The notes under the pieces are model-generated. The model was not told the origin of the DNA, searched no databases, and saw only the letters and a list, made by a program, of their open reading frames with translations. A DNA stretch of 33,877 nt from Levilactobacillus tongjiangensis (lineage in GTDB: Bacteria; Bacillota; Bacilli; Lactobacillales; Lactobacillaceae): assembly GCF_003946345.1 (NCBI RefSeq), contig NZ_RHNY01000022.1, positions 1 through 33,877 on the forward strand, written 5' to 3'. Position 1 is the first letter of the stretch, and each line of letters opens with the position of its first letter. A program made the position numbers and the translations under genes. Positions 15,643-24,205 of this stretch are shown in pieces.

Positions 15643-16875
15643 TTGGACGAAACTGAAAGAGAACACGGACCTTGGCGTCGTAATCTGCGGGTTCTCTGGT
15701 TTTGTACGTTCGTTGCCGGCATGGCTTTCAGCGAAATCATGCCATTTCTATCGTTATATATTAGTAGTTTAGGTGATTACACCAAGTCACAAGTTACCAT
15801 GTACAGTGGGTTAGTCTACGCGGCCGACTTTTTTGTCAGTGCCATCGCCTCCCCACTTTGGGGCATGGTCGCTGACCGCAAGGGTCGGAAGCTCATGCTA
15901 CTGCGGTCATCATTAGGAACGGCCGGTGCCATGGCGTTGATGGGTTTCGCTACCAGTGTTTGGCAGTTGGTCGCACTACGGGCCCTCCAAGGGGTCTTCG
16001 CCGGGTTCATTTCCAACGCGCAAGCCTTAGTGGCCTCGCAGACACCGCGGAATCACAGTGGTGCTTCTCTCAGTACCCTAATGACTGGGGTGACCAGCGG
16101 GATGTTGCTGGGGCCCGTCATTGGTGGTGTGTTGGCGCAGGTCTTCTCAATTCGACTGACCTTCTTCATCACCGCGGCCCTGTTGTTCATTACTTTTATC
16201 ATGAGTTGGGTCTTAGTAGAAGAAAAGTTCAAACCGGTTCAAAAGAAACCAGCATCCGAACGCAGCCACAATCCACTGGCTGCCTTTCCTAATCCCAAAC
16301 TGATTTTGGTTCTCCTGACGTCCACCCTGATCGTCCAATTTGGGAACATTTCGATTTCTCCCATCATTAGTCTCTACGTCAAAGAACTGATGCACAACGT
16401 CGGCCCGATTACCGTGGTCGCCGGGGTCATTGCGGCCCTACCCGGGATTTCAAACATCTTTGCCTCACCACGCTTAGGGCGTTACGGTGATGAGCACGGC
16501 TCTGGTAAGGTGCTCATCTTCGGCTACGTCTTCGCGTTTCTGATGTACCTACCACAAGGGTTAGTCACCAGTGTCTGGGTCTTGGGGATTCTACGCTTCA
16601 TGATCGGTATTTCCGATGGCGCCCTGTTCCCCGAAATTCAAACGTTATTGACCAAAAATTCGCCGGTCGAGTTAACCTCCACCGTCTTCAGTTGGAACCA
16701 GTCCTTCCAAGCAATTGGGAACATGCTGGGATCACTGCTAGGTGGCTGGATTGCTGGGGTCTTCAACTACAACGCGGTCTTCTTCTCAACGGCAGCTCTT
16801 ATGCTGATCAACCTCGCGTTGATTTGGTGGCTCGTTCCAGAAATCCGCAAGTCTAAGGTCCAATCCGCTGCTTAA
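15643..16875 (+). CDS. MFS multidrug efflux transporter (DHA1 type)
   Basis: 410-residue drug:H+ antiporter-like protein with 12 membrane helices, expected to export cationic or hydrophobic compounds. Markers: the helix 2-3 loop signature (GMVADRKGRKLML, residues about 75-90), the helix 5 antiporter motif region (TGVTSGMLLGPVIGG), and a repeat of the loop motif in the second half (SPRLGRYGDEHGSGK). The overall pattern resembles the PmrA/NorA/MdtG group. The start is TTG 15643 (MDETERE), ten bases after AAGGAG; no ATG is available nearby. It is monocistronic, with its own promoter and a strong terminator. No regulator gene is adjacent, so the substrate and inducer are unknown. Confidence 0.9.
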   Translation: MDETEREHGPWRRNLRVLWFCTFVAGMAFSEIMPFLSLYISSLGDYTKSQVTMYSGLVYAADFFVSAIASPLWGMVADRKGRKLMLLRSSLGTAGAMALMGFATSVWQLVALRALQGVFAGFISNAQALVASQTPRNHSGASLSTLMTGVTSGMLLGPVIGGVLAQVFSIRLTFFITAALLFITFIMSWVLVEEKFKPVQKKPASERSHNPLAAFPNPKLILVLLTSTLIVQFGNISISPIISLYVKELMHNVGPITVVAGVIAALPGISNIFASPRLGRYGDEHGSGKVLIFGYVFAFLMYLPQGLVTSVWVLGILRFMIGISDGALFPEIQTLLTKNSPVELTSTVFSWNQSFQAIGNMLGSLLGGWIAGVFNYNAVFFSTAALMLINLALIWWLVPEIRKSKVQSAA

Positions 16876-16887
16876 TTACACGCACAA

Positions 16888-16955
16888 AAATAGACGCTGT
16901 CGCAGAACGGCTTGATCTTTCAAGTCCTTCCGCGACAACGCCTATTTATTTTTGT
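16888..16955 (+). terminator. Terminator of the efflux gene
   Basis: Long two-part hairpin: the outer arm AAATAG-CG-TGTCGC pairs with GCGACA-CG-CTATTT, the inner arm is CTTGA/TCAAG, and ATTTTTGTT follows. Confidence 0.85.
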
Positions 16956-16977
16956 TCAAAAAATATTGGGAAACACC

Positions 16978-17153
16978 GTCTCCGGTCGATAGAAACGCCA
17001 CCCCGTGAGGCAGACCTGGGGCCTAAGAACCGGTCCCCAGGGCGACTTGAAGCCTACAATCCAAGTCTTCAAGCTCGGCCAGTCCTCTAAGCTCGGGAAG
17101 TTCACCCGACCTAAGAGGACCGACACGGGGTTCTGTTCCTACCGACCGGAGAC
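16978..17153 (-). repeat. Structured element copy A (minus orientation)
   Basis: Read leftward, arms 17153-17124 and 17007-16978 close a 30-position stem with 27 pairs. Two of these are G-U pairs possible only in minus-strand RNA. Inside lie hairpin 1 (17082-17120), hairpin 2 (17046-17073) and hairpin 3 (17015-17041). Hairpin 1 has the UUAG/CUUA motif with its U-U mismatch. Hairpins 2 and 3 have the AC/GG motif with an A-G mismatch. A promoter-like pair (TTGCCA, 17 bp, AATACT at 17262-17234) points into it. A frame of 69 codons across it (17005-17214) is not protein-like. Confidence 0.8.
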
Positions 17154-17347
17154 TCCCACTGGTTTAAACCAAAAAGACACGCTCACAAAGATTCGGAAAG
17201 TTCTGAGTAAATAAACTCACGGCAACAATTTTTAGTATTTCATGCATTCACTAACATGGCAAACAACATCCTGAGTTTTTTTCTTAGCTATCGACTACTC
17301 CCAGCCAACTTCACTGCAGTCGCCAGCACTCCATTGCCTTAACCGGA

Positions 17348-17521
17348 GGTCGCCAGTAATGGTAGCAGCTGTGTCGGTGTTCTTAGTCCGGTGAACTGTC
17401 GGACTTAGAACACGGGACGAGTTTGGAAACTCGTTGGTTTTTCCAAGGTTTCAAATCGAGGAGTAAGACCGCTTTTTCAGGCTTACTCCGGTCCCCACAG
17501 CAGACGCCATTACTGGCGACC
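17348..17521 (+). repeat. Structured element copy B (plus orientation)
   Basis: The closing stem begins with a perfect 15-bp GGTCGCCAGTAATGG arm (17348-17362) paired with 17507-17521, and continues through GCTGTG/CACAGC. It encloses hairpin 1 (17379-17411), hairpin 2 (17422-17455) and hairpin 3 (17460-17489, loop GACCGCTTTTTCAGGC). It is head-to-head with copy A, 194 bases away. It ends 23 bases beyond the stop of the leftward NAD(P)-binding gene. Confidence 0.82.
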
Positions 17522-17544
17522 GCAGGTGGTAATTAGTGGTGTGC

Positions 17545-18027
17545 TTACCCCCCGAACTTAGTTAGGGGCACGTCAGCATTGCCGCTCCCAAAAACCTTAA
17601 CGGGAGCTGGGTTAACTGCCAACAACGTGTTAATTTCGCCAAAGCCATCCACGAAGTCAAAGTCCAGGCCAGCCGTCATCAGCTGCCGCCGGGCATCTCT
17701 GATTTGGCCAGGTAACTCCACGATGTCGTCGGTCCGGCCGACCAACAACCGGCGCGTACCCGCAGCCCGTGCCGCGGTGATCAGCGTCGTCACCGTCTGA
17801 GTCAATTTGATAGTTGGCACCAAGGCCACCACCATATCTTGGTCGAGCATGGCGGCCGTTAAGCCGCCCTCATCCAACGTCTCGCCGGTCAGTGCCATGA
17901 CAGATTGTGGCAAGTCGACCGCACTCGGCGTGTACACGGTTAAACTCACGTGATTATTTTGACTGAGTTGGCGGACAAAGGTTTGGCTGGTCGTGTCTAA
18001 CGCCCCAGCAAGCAGGATTCGTTTCAA
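17545..18027 (-). CDS. Short NAD(P)-binding Rossmann protein (SDR/NmrA-like)
   Basis: 160 residues. The start KRILLAGALDTTSQTFVRQL is a Rossmann beta-alpha unit of the atypical SDR/NmrA kind, although the usual GxxGxxG is replaced by GALDTTS, so cofactor binding is uncertain. Later landmarks fit the family: GETLDEGG, then LITAARAAGTRRLLVG (residues about 82-97), and a gap where an active-site Tyr would be. Relatives usually have about 205-215 residues, so roughly 50 C-terminal residues are missing. The stop lies 23 bases from structured element B, suggesting truncation by its insertion. The start is TTG 18027 behind AAGGGAG. Possibly non-functional. Confidence 0.65.
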   Translation of the reverse strand: MKRILLAGALDTTSQTFVRQLSQNNHVSLTVYTPSAVDLPQSVMALTGETLDEGGLTAAMLDQDMVVALVPTIKLTQTVTTLITAARAAGTRRLLVGRTDDIVELPGQIRDARRQLMTAGLDFDFVDGFGEINTLLAVNPAPVKVFGSGNADVPLTKFGG

Positions 18028-18182
18028 GGTCGTAACTCCCTTTCGTTTTGATGATGTTTCTTAGTATAAGGGGTTAGACTTAGTCGAAGGCAAGCCTTAT
18101 TTTCAAAATAATTTCCGCTAAGATTAATAAGTATTTTCTTATTAAAAACTCATTTTTCTGAGTGAGTTTTGGAGGCGGTTCA

Positions 18183-18293
18183 TTGCCTACTCCTATACGG
18201 GATAAGGGCTTACGTGAATTCGTGCACACTCACATATCATCAACACTAGCAATGGTTATCTTTTGGATTGCGGGGGTAACTCGTGTACAATGA
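18183..18293 (+). CDS. Possible 36-residue membrane peptide upstream of opuCA
   Basis: A TTG-started frame (18183-18293) has GGAGG about seven bases upstream. It encodes a basic N-terminus (MPTPIRDKGLREF) and one hydrophobic segment (LAMVIFWIAGV). Its end overlaps the putative opuC promoter: the stop codon begins in the -10 hexamer. An AAAACTCA/TGAGTTTT dyad (18145-18170) precedes it. It could be a leader peptide, a small membrane protein or a chance frame. I know no homolog. Confidence 0.3.
   Translation: MPTPIRDKGLREFVHTHISSTLAMVIFWIAGVTRVQ
18263..18291 (+). promoter_or_regulatory. opuC promoter
   Basis: TTGGAT (18263-18268), 17 bases and TACAAT (18286-18291). The leader of about 143 nt contains two small hairpins: GTGCT/AGCAC at 18361-18373 and CGCCGA/TCGGCG at 18391-18409. 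The leader could modulate expression. No regulator gene is adjacent. Confidence 0.6.
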
Positions 18294-18440
18294 GTACTAA
18301 TCGAGAGTTGAGAATTCAAATCAAATACGACCGGTCTCCAGGTTGCTTCGTGACTTACGCGTGCTGCCAGCACACCGATCGTTATTTTTACGCCGAAGAA
18401 CTGTCGGCGAACGTGACACCATCACACAGGAGGTTAATCT

Positions 18441-19646
18441 ATGCTACTTTCAATGGAACATCTACGTAAAGAATATCCTAACGGTAAAATAGCCGTCGAC
18501 GACTTCAACTTAGAAGTCGACCGCGGCGAATTCATTGCCTTTATCGGAACGTCCGGCTCCGGTAAGACCACGACCATGCGGATGATCAATCGCATGCTCA
18601 ATCAAACTTCCGGTACTATCAAGATCAACGGTAAGGATATTTCTAAGATGGATCCAGTCAAGCTCCGGCGGTCAATCGGCTACGTGATTCAAAACACCGG
18701 GCTGATGCCCCACATGACCATTCAAGAAAACATTGAAATGGTGCCAAAACTACTTGGCTGGTCCAAGGAAAAGCGCGAAGAACAGGCGCACAAGATGATT
18801 GCCCTGGCACAGTTGCCAGATGAAATGCTGCAACGCTACCCCGGAGAGCTCTCCGGTGGGCAGCAGCAACGGATTGGGGTCGTTCGGGCCCTAGCCGCCG
18901 ATCAAGAACTCATTTTAATGGACGAACCGTTTGGGGCCTTGGACCCCATCACGCGTGAATCTCTCCAAGACTTGGTCAAACATTTACAAAGAGACCTCGG
19001 CAAGACCTTCATCTTCGTCACCCATGATATGGACGAAGCGCTGAACCTCTCAACTAAGGTCGTTATCATGAGCCAGGGGAAGCAGGTCCAAGTCGACACG
19101 CCCGAAAACATCTTACGCCACCCCGCCAATGAGTTCGTGACGAACTTGATTGGGGAGGAACGCCTGATTAGAGCGCAACCGAACATCCTGACGGTCAGTC
19201 AGATCATGTTAACGAACCCGGCCGCCATCACCCCTGATAAGACGTTGGAAGACGCCATTGAGCAAATGCACGAACGGCGGGTTGATACACTGCTGGTTAC
19301 TGACAAGGATAACGTCCTGCAAGGCTTCGTTGACTTGGATGACATCAACCGTATCGCGGACGCCCACACACCAGTCAGCCGGTTCACCCAGGACCGGGTC
19401 TTCTACGTTAAGGCCAATGCGTTGATCGGTGATACCGTCGACCGCATCCTGAAAAAAGGTGTGAAGAACGTGCCCGTCGTCGATGAAGACAAACACTTAG
19501 TTGGTATCGTTACGCGGACCGCCCTCGTGGATATCGTCTACGATGCCTTACATGGTGCGCCTGACGCCAATGAGAAACCTGCTTCACCAATCAATGCCGA
19601 TATCCATGCTGCCGCAACCCGTGAAGGAGGCGAAATGCCACAATGA
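18441..19646 (+). CDS. opuCA: Osmolyte ABC transporter ATPase with CBS domains
   Basis: 401-residue ATP-binding subunit of a glycine betaine/carnitine/choline importer. The nucleotide-binding domain has Walker [10 protein letters not shown] (36-44), signature LSGGQQQR (about 136-143), Walker [13 protein letters not shown], and the switch His in FVTHDMDEA. Two CBS domains occupy about residues 250-380 ([15 protein letters not shown], then [16 protein letters not shown]). In OpuA/OpuC systems these sense ionic strength or cyclic-di-AMP. AGGAGG precedes ATG 18441. The stop overlaps the next start (ATGA), so it is coupled to opuCB. This is the first gene of a complete four-gene opuC operon. Confidence 0.95.
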   Translation: MLLSMEHLRKEYPNGKIAVDDFNLEVDRGEFIAFIGTSGSGKTTTMRMINRMLNQTSGTIKINGKDISKMDPVKLRRSIGYVIQNTGLMPHMTIQENIEMVPKLLGWSKEKREEQAHKMIALAQLPDEMLQRYPGELSGGQQQRIGVVRALAADQELILMDEPFGALDPITRESLQDLVKHLQRDLGKTFIFVTHDMDEALNLSTKVVIMSQGKQVQVDTPENILRHPANEFVTNLIGEERLIRAQPNILTVSQIMLTNPAAITPDKTLEDAIEQMHERRVDTLLVTDKDNVLQGFVDLDDINRIADAHTPVSRFTQDRVFYVKANALIGDTVDRILKKGVKNVPVVDEDKHLVGIVTRTALVDIVYDALHGAPDANEKPASPINADIHAAATREGGEMPQ

Positions 19647-20269
19647 TGCACTTTTTAGCAACTTATGGGACTCAACTGCTCAGTAAGACGGGGCAACACC
19701 TGTTGATCTCCGCAGCTGCCCTGGGGCTAGGTGTCATCGTGGCCGTTCCGCTGGGAATCTTACTCACCCGCATGAAACACGGTGCTAACCTTGTGATGTC
19801 CCTGGCCGGGGTGCTGCAAACCATCCCCGCCATGGCCCTGTTAGCGATGATGATTCCCATCTTTGGTATCGGCTCCACGCCCGCCATTGTGGCCCTCTTC
19901 ATTTACTCGTTGTTACCGATTCTCCGCAACACCTATTTAGGCATGCAGGGGGTCTCACCGACCGTTCGGGACGCTGCCAAAGGGATGGGTATGACTTGGT
20001 GGCAAATGATGACGCAGGCCGAGATTCCGTTGGCTGCGCCCGTCATCATGTCTGGTATCCGACTCTCCGCCACCTACGTAATTGCTTGGGCGACGTTGGC
20101 TTCTTACATCGGTGCTGGTGGCCTGGGGGACTTTATTTTCAACGGGTTAAACCTTTACCGGTCCGACTTGATTCTCGGTGGCTCGATTCCCGTTATCCTG
20201 TTGGCGCTCCTGGTCGACTACCTACTGGGTAAAGTGGAACGCGCCGTCATGCCTAAGCCATTACGATAG
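19643..20269 (+). CDS. opuCB: Osmolyte ABC transporter permease OpuCB
   Basis: 208-residue permease with about five helices, usual length for OpuCB. The cytoplasmic EAA-type loop ([21 protein letters not shown], residues about 112-132) docks with the ATPase. The C-terminal half contains [16 protein letters not shown], typical of BetT/OpuC-type permeases. The start ATG overlaps the opuCA stop by four bases; a second ATG follows at once. The next gene starts 10 bases after its stop. It pairs with OpuCD to form the membrane channel. Confidence 0.94.
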   Translation: MMHFLATYGTQLLSKTGQHLLISAAALGLGVIVAVPLGILLTRMKHGANLVMSLAGVLQTIPAMALLAMMIPIFGIGSTPAIVALFIYSLLPILRNTYLGMQGVSPTVRDAAKGMGMTWWQMMTQAEIPLAAPVIMSGIRLSATYVIAWATLASYIGAGGLGDFIFNGLNLYRSDLILGGSIPVILLALLVDYLLGKVERAVMPKPLR

Positions 20270-20279
20270 GAGGTCCGTT

Positions 20280-21218
20280 ATGCGAAAACATTTACGCAAA
20301 TGGCTCGCCGGACTTCTGGTAGTCATTGCAATATTACCGTTAAGTGGGTGCAGCTTCAGCTTTCCTGGGCTATCCGGTTCGGGCAGTAACACCGTCCGCA
20401 TCGCCTCTCAGAACACGACTGAACAACAGATCATGGCCTACATGATTCAAGGCATGATCACCCACTACACCAAATTAGATTCAACTATCATCAACAACCT
20501 AGGGTCTGGTAACGTGAGTTTTAACGCCCTGAAGAATAAACAGGCTGACATCTCATCCATTCGGTTCTACGGAACCGATCTGACGACTATCCTGAACGAA
20601 AAATTCGAACGGGACCCCGCCAAGGTCAAAACGACCGTCAGAGATGAATTTCAAAACCGTTACCACATGACCTACCTTAAAGACTATGGGTTCTCAGATA
20701 CCTACGCCTGGATGGTTAAGCAGAGCTATGCCAAAAAACACAACCTGCAGACCGTCAGCGACCTGCAAAAACTTTCACCCAACATGACCGTCGGGATCGA
20801 CCAAATCTGGCAGAACCGTCAAGGAGACGGCTACCCCGCCTTCCAGAAGATGTACGGTTTCGGCTTTGGTAAAGTTTTACCGATGCAAACCGGGTTGCTC
20901 TACGACGCACTGTCTGCCGATAAAATGGACGCCGTCTTGGGTTATTCCACCGACGGCCGGGTCTCCAGCTATCATTTGAAATTGCTGAAGGATGACAAGA
21001 ACTTCTTCCCACCTTACGATGCCGCACCGGTTGCGACCGACGCCATCCTAAAGGCCCATCCGGAATTGAAGCCCGTCTTAAACCGGTTGGCTGGCAAGAT
21101 TTCCTTGAAGACCATGCAGACGTTGAACTACAAAGTGGACGACCAACTCGAAGAACCACAGACCGTGGCCAACGACTTCTTGAAGGCGCACCACTACTTT
21201 GAAGGGGGGAACGACTAG
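20280..21218 (+). CDS. opuCC: Osmolyte-binding lipoprotein OpuCC
   Basis: 312-residue extracytoplasmic substrate-binding protein, lipid-anchored. The signal peptide (MRKHLRKWLAGLL) ends in the lipobox LSGC with Cys24. The mature part starts with a Ser/Gly linker and then VRIASQNTTEQQIMAYMI, as in the glycine betaine/choline-binding (OpuAC/OsmX) family, with a typical LxxxxMDAVLGYSTDGR near the end. The start is ATG 20280 behind TAGGAGG; the frame opens further upstream inside opuCB but has no comparable site. One base separates its stop from opuCD. It delivers compatible solute to OpuCB/CD. Confidence 0.95.
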   Translation: MRKHLRKWLAGLLVVIAILPLSGCSFSFPGLSGSGSNTVRIASQNTTEQQIMAYMIQGMITHYTKLDSTIINNLGSGNVSFNALKNKQADISSIRFYGTDLTTILNEKFERDPAKVKTTVRDEFQNRYHMTYLKDYGFSDTYAWMVKQSYAKKHNLQTVSDLQKLSPNMTVGIDQIWQNRQGDGYPAFQKMYGFGFGKVLPMQTGLLYDALSADKMDAVLGYSTDGRVSSYHLKLLKDDKNFFPPYDAAPVATDAILKAHPELKPVLNRLAGKISLKTMQTLNYKVDDQLEEPQTVANDFLKAHHYFEGGND

Positions 21219-21219
21219 G

Positions 21220-21882
21220 ATGAAAGACATGGATCTGTTCAATCAGTTAATTTACTATTTTAGTCATAACGGGATGTACGTCCTCAGTCAATTCAACCAG
21301 ACGTTCCTGGTCTCCATCTACGGTGTGCTTCTGGGCGCCATCGTGGGGATTCCGCTGGGAATCTGGATTTCTCAGTACCGCCGGCTCTCACCAGTAATCA
21401 TCGGGATTGCAAACGTGATTCAGACGGTGCCTTCATTGGCGATGCTGTCGATTCTGATGTTAGGACTGGGACTTGGACAAAATACGGTGATTGCGACCGT
21501 CTTCCTCTACTCCCTCCTGCCGATCATCAAGAACACCTACACCGGGATGCTCAGTGTCGACGGCGACGTGTTGGACGCTGGGAAAGGGATGGGGATGACG
21601 CGGTTCCAGGTCATGAAGACCATTCGGATTCCGCTGTCACTCTCCGTCATCATTGCTGGGATCCGTAACGCGCTGGTTATCGGAATTGGGATTACCGTTA
21701 TCGGCTCGTTCATCGGTTCCGGTGGGCTCGGCGACATCATTGTCCGCGGGACCAACGCGACAAACGGTGGGGCCATCATCCTGGCCGGTGCCTTGCCAAC
21801 CGCTTTAATGGCAATCATCACCGACCTGGTACTGTCCTTCATCGAAAAGCGCTTAACGCCGAAGACTTCTTCGGAGGGTTAA
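21220..21882 (+). CDS. opuCD: Osmolyte ABC transporter permease OpuCD
   Basis: 220-residue permease, second of the pair, about five helices. The ATPase-contact loop is VLDAGKGMGMTRFQVM, and IGSFIGSGGLGDIIVRG mirrors the OpuCB motif. The start is ATG 21220 (MKDMDLF), one base after the opuCC stop; GAAGGGGGG inside the end of opuCC serves as ribosome binding site. An ATG three codons on is the alternative. It completes opuCABCD; a terminator follows directly. Confidence 0.94.
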   Translation: MKDMDLFNQLIYYFSHNGMYVLSQFNQTFLVSIYGVLLGAIVGIPLGIWISQYRRLSPVIIGIANVIQTVPSLAMLSILMLGLGLGQNTVIATVFLYSLLPIIKNTYTGMLSVDGDVLDAGKGMGMTRFQVMKTIRIPLSLSVIIAGIRNALVIGIGITVIGSFIGSGGLGDIIVRGTNATNGGAIILAGALPTALMAIITDLVLSFIEKRLTPKTSSEG

Positions 21883-21896
21883 TTTTAATTTGTTTG

Positions 21897-21932
21897 ACGT
21901 CAGTATGCCGTTTGGGTGTGCTGGCGTTTTTT
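21897..21932 (+). terminator. opuC operon terminator
   Basis: Arms ACGTCAG and CTGGCGT, with an inner CC/GG, are followed by TTTTTT. Confidence 0.75.
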
Positions 21933-21963
21933 ATTTGGTTTTCGGTTAAGTGCGGGTAGTGGT

Positions 21964-22155
21964 CAATTGGCCGCCTGCGGCTGCCAGGTGGTGCGCTGTG
22001 GGGCAACCCCTGAAGCCTCCCAACCCGAGTCTTCAGCGGCGACTGGAAACCTCGCTCAAACCCGCGAGTTTCCCAGCTCGACCCATGTTCTAAGCGGTAA
22101 AACCGCTAAGAACATCGACACTGCGCACCACCTGGCCTCCTCCGGCTCTGAATTG
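21964..22155 (-). repeat. Structured element copy C (minus orientation)
   Basis: Closing stem: CCAGGTGGTGCGC (21984-21996) pairs perfectly with 22123-22135, with an outer CAATT/AATTG pair. Read leftward it holds hairpin 1 (22087-22113, GTTCTTAGCGG arm with the U-U mismatch), hairpin 2 (22043-22076) and hairpin 3 (22010-22036). A TTGCTG-17-TAAATA pair (22210-22182) points into it about 20 bases before its 5' end. It shares the outer 12-mer GCCGCCTGCGGC, inverted, with copy D. Confidence 0.82.
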
Positions 22156-22316
22156 TGTATCAATTTGAACGAAACAATAGGTATTTAATTAGAGCAAATC
22201 AAGTCAGCAAAACAATTACACCAGTACATCATCTACCAAAGCTGGCGACAAATTGTTCGACATACACCGCACATCATTTACTGGAACAACTCGCCCATTA
22301 CTCCTCCCCACTCACA

Positions 22317-22345
22317 TTGACTAACTGTCAGTGGAAAGCTATACC
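22317..22345 (+). promoter_or_regulatory. Promoter reading into structured element D
   Basis: TTGACT (22317-22322), 17 bases and TATACC (22340-22345). Transcription would start near 22352 and pass straight into element D, then possibly into the membrane protein gene at 22647. The preceding spacer 22156-22316 holds no gene. Confidence 0.5.
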
Positions 22346-22395
22346 ATTCCCGAAAGTCATGACATTTCATCACTCACCAGAGACGGAGACCGTCA

Positions 22396-22550
22396 GACCG
22401 GGCGCTGTGTCGGTGGTGTTAGTCGGGAAATGGGTTTACTCCCGGCTTACAGCACGGGTCGTCTTCGGAAATTCACGGGCTGGGTGAAGTTTCGAAGCGC
22501 CCTGGGAGACCGCTCTTTGGCTCCCAGGGGTTGCCCCACAGCGCCCGGTC
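22396..22550 (+). repeat. Structured element copy D (plus orientation)
   Basis: A perfect 14-bp closing arm GACCGGGCGCTGTG (22396-22409) pairs with 22537-22550. It encloses hairpin 1 (22417-22451), hairpin 2 (22463-22497) and hairpin 3 (22500-22528, loop GACCGCTCTTTGGC). The 15-mer CAGGGGTTGCCCCAC at its 3' side also occurs, inverted, in copy C. It lies head-to-head with C across a 240-bp spacer and upstream of the membrane protein gene. Confidence 0.82.
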
Positions 22551-22607
22551 TAGCGGCCGCAGGCGGCGGTCCAACCTCAACTCACCATCTATTTTGCCCG
22601 AAATGTT

Positions 22608-22615
22608 ATACTATA
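22608..22615 (+). promoter_or_regulatory. Extended -10 promoter of the 12-TM protein gene
   Basis: TG-T-TATACT just upstream of AAAGGAG gives the gene at 22647 its own start independent of element D. No clear -35 is seen. Confidence 0.4.
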
Positions 22616-22646
22616 ACCTAACTAACACACTAAAGGAGATGGTGAG

Positions 22647-23987
22647 GTGCACCGCGTCCGTCAAATGGGAATCGACTTCTCCGTCGGCACCCTCAACTTT
22701 TTAGCGAATATCGGCATCATGTTGCCCTACATCCTGATGCTACTGAAGTACCAACAGACTCAAAGTGAGACGTTTCTGATTGCCCTGGTTGCCTTCTACA
22801 TTTCCCGAGCCGCCAGCATCTTCTACACCAAGCGGCTCAACCTACGTTCCACAACTTACCTCATCGTGAGCCTAGTCTTTGGGGCCGCCGGTAGCCTGAC
22901 GTTTGCCTTGACTAATGCCGTGGGTTGGCTGATTGTCGGTAGCTTACTGTGGGGCTACAGCGCCGCCACGATTTGGCCGTATTTTCTGACCGTTAAGCTT
23001 CACCTGAGTGCCAGTTCCGACTTTAAAATGAAACGGCTCTACTGGGCAATCTTTCTAGGGCTGGGCATCATCCTCGCCGTTGACCTGGCGGTGGGTCTCA
23101 GTTACTCGCTGACCTTCGCCCTACTTGCCGTGCTCTACTTGGCCGCAGTCCCCGGCGGTATCCTGCTCAACAACTTTACCAATGACTTTTATCAAAACCG
23201 CCAGCTGCGCCCCCACCGGCTCCATCAAATTTGGCGGTGGGTGCTGTCCCTGGTTGGGTTCGCAGCAATCGCCGTCCTGACCACTCTGCGTAAGGAAAGC
23301 CTCAACCTCCCCGGCTGGCTGCTCTTGACGATTATTGCGGTGGCCCTCTTGGTTTTGGCCATCGAACTGTATGGCGACCGCAACGTGCTGCCTAATTACA
23401 AGGTCCGCCTACTGAACCGCGGCTTTCTGGTCAGCCTGATGCTCCTATTCAACGGCTTCTTTGCCTACTTTTATTTTGGCAGTCTTGGCATGTACGTGGT
23501 GTTTGCCCTGTATCTCGTCGGTTTTGAGACGGGTTATCCGGTCTTTCGTAAACTTGGTCACGGTGACCCAACTCGCGCTCTGAAGTACAGCCAGGTGGCT
23601 CTGGTGGCGGGTCACCTTTTCCTTCTGATTCCGTGGTGGCCGGTTTATGCGGTCGGTATCCTGCTCATCACCCTCTACGTGGGCTACGATAACCCCACCA
23701 TCAACGCCACCCTTTATGGTTTACCTGAAATTGATAGCGACACGGCTATCGTTCATAAATACCGGTTCTCCACCTATGGTGGCCTACTCTGCCAGCTGGT
23801 GCTCTTCGGACTCCTGATTGTCGTCAGCACGGTTCAAGGGACGTCAATTTTGAGCTTCTTCAAACCCACAACGACCGCTAATTTCTGGCTGTACACTTGG
23901 ACGTTAAGCTGGCCGTTGGTCCTGATTTCCTTGGGAATCTCGATTGGCAATATTTGCCATGAACCCCACGAAGAACAAGCCCGTTAA
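22647..23987 (+). CDS. 12-TM membrane protein, MFS-like, unknown substrate
   Basis: 446 residues, almost entirely hydrophobic, with about 12 membrane helices and short loops; the size and two-halves layout resemble a major facilitator. I see no MFS loop signature, drug motif or sugar motif, and none of the charged helix residues that mark a known family. The C-terminus is short and polar (HEPHEEQAR). The start is GTG 22647, nine bases after AAGGAG. It is monocistronic: copy D lies upstream and a terminator downstream. Function is unknown; an export or efflux role would be a guess. Confidence 0.8.
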   Translation: MHRVRQMGIDFSVGTLNFLANIGIMLPYILMLLKYQQTQSETFLIALVAFYISRAASIFYTKRLNLRSTTYLIVSLVFGAAGSLTFALTNAVGWLIVGSLLWGYSAATIWPYFLTVKLHLSASSDFKMKRLYWAIFLGLGIILAVDLAVGLSYSLTFALLAVLYLAAVPGGILLNNFTNDFYQNRQLRPHRLHQIWRWVLSLVGFAAIAVLTTLRKESLNLPGWLLLTIIAVALLVLAIELYGDRNVLPNYKVRLLNRGFLVSLMLLFNGFFAYFYFGSLGMYVVFALYLVGFETGYPVFRKLGHGDPTRALKYSQVALVAGHLFLLIPWWPVYAVGILLITLYVGYDNPTINATLYGLPEIDSDTAIVHKYRFSTYGGLLCQLVLFGLLIVVSTVQGTSILSFFKPTTTANFWLYTWTLSWPLVLISLGISIGNICHEPHEEQAR

Positions 23988-24007
23988 GCATGCCGCTTAA
24001 GTGTTAC

Positions 24008-24055
24008 AAAAATAACACCGCGTTTAGGAGAAGATCCTAACCATGGTGTTATTTT
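24008..24055 (+). terminator. Terminator of the 12-TM protein gene
   Basis: The outer arm AAAATAACACC pairs with GGTGTTATTTT and an inner TTAGGA pairs with TCCTAA. The flanking A and T stretches allow action in both directions. Confidence 0.85.
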
Positions 24056-24205
24056 ATGTACTAGCTAAATCAACAAGGATTGGGTATTGATATTTAGTCA
24101 GATATAGCGGGAAATTGCCGCCTTACCGTTCGCCAATAATATTGAGTAAGTGCTGTCATTCAGGTATTTAAGCTAGCTTAGTTTCCGAGAACCCGTTTAA
24201 CCGGC

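Noticed and set aside
17005-17214. Open frame across element A, with similar frames over C, D and E (e.g. 21916-22188, 22331-22621, 24217-24462)
   Set aside because: They run through stem arms, have no ribosome binding site, and the copies do not share a translated sequence; the RNA-type fold explains the base pattern.
18298-18440. Riboswitch or T-box in the opuC leader
   Set aside because: Only two small hairpins and no motif of a known class; reported as an observation, not a riboswitch.
18263-18469. 68-codon frame ending inside opuCA
   Set aside because: Overlaps the promoter and opuCA start, without a ribosome binding site; odd composition with clustered cysteines.
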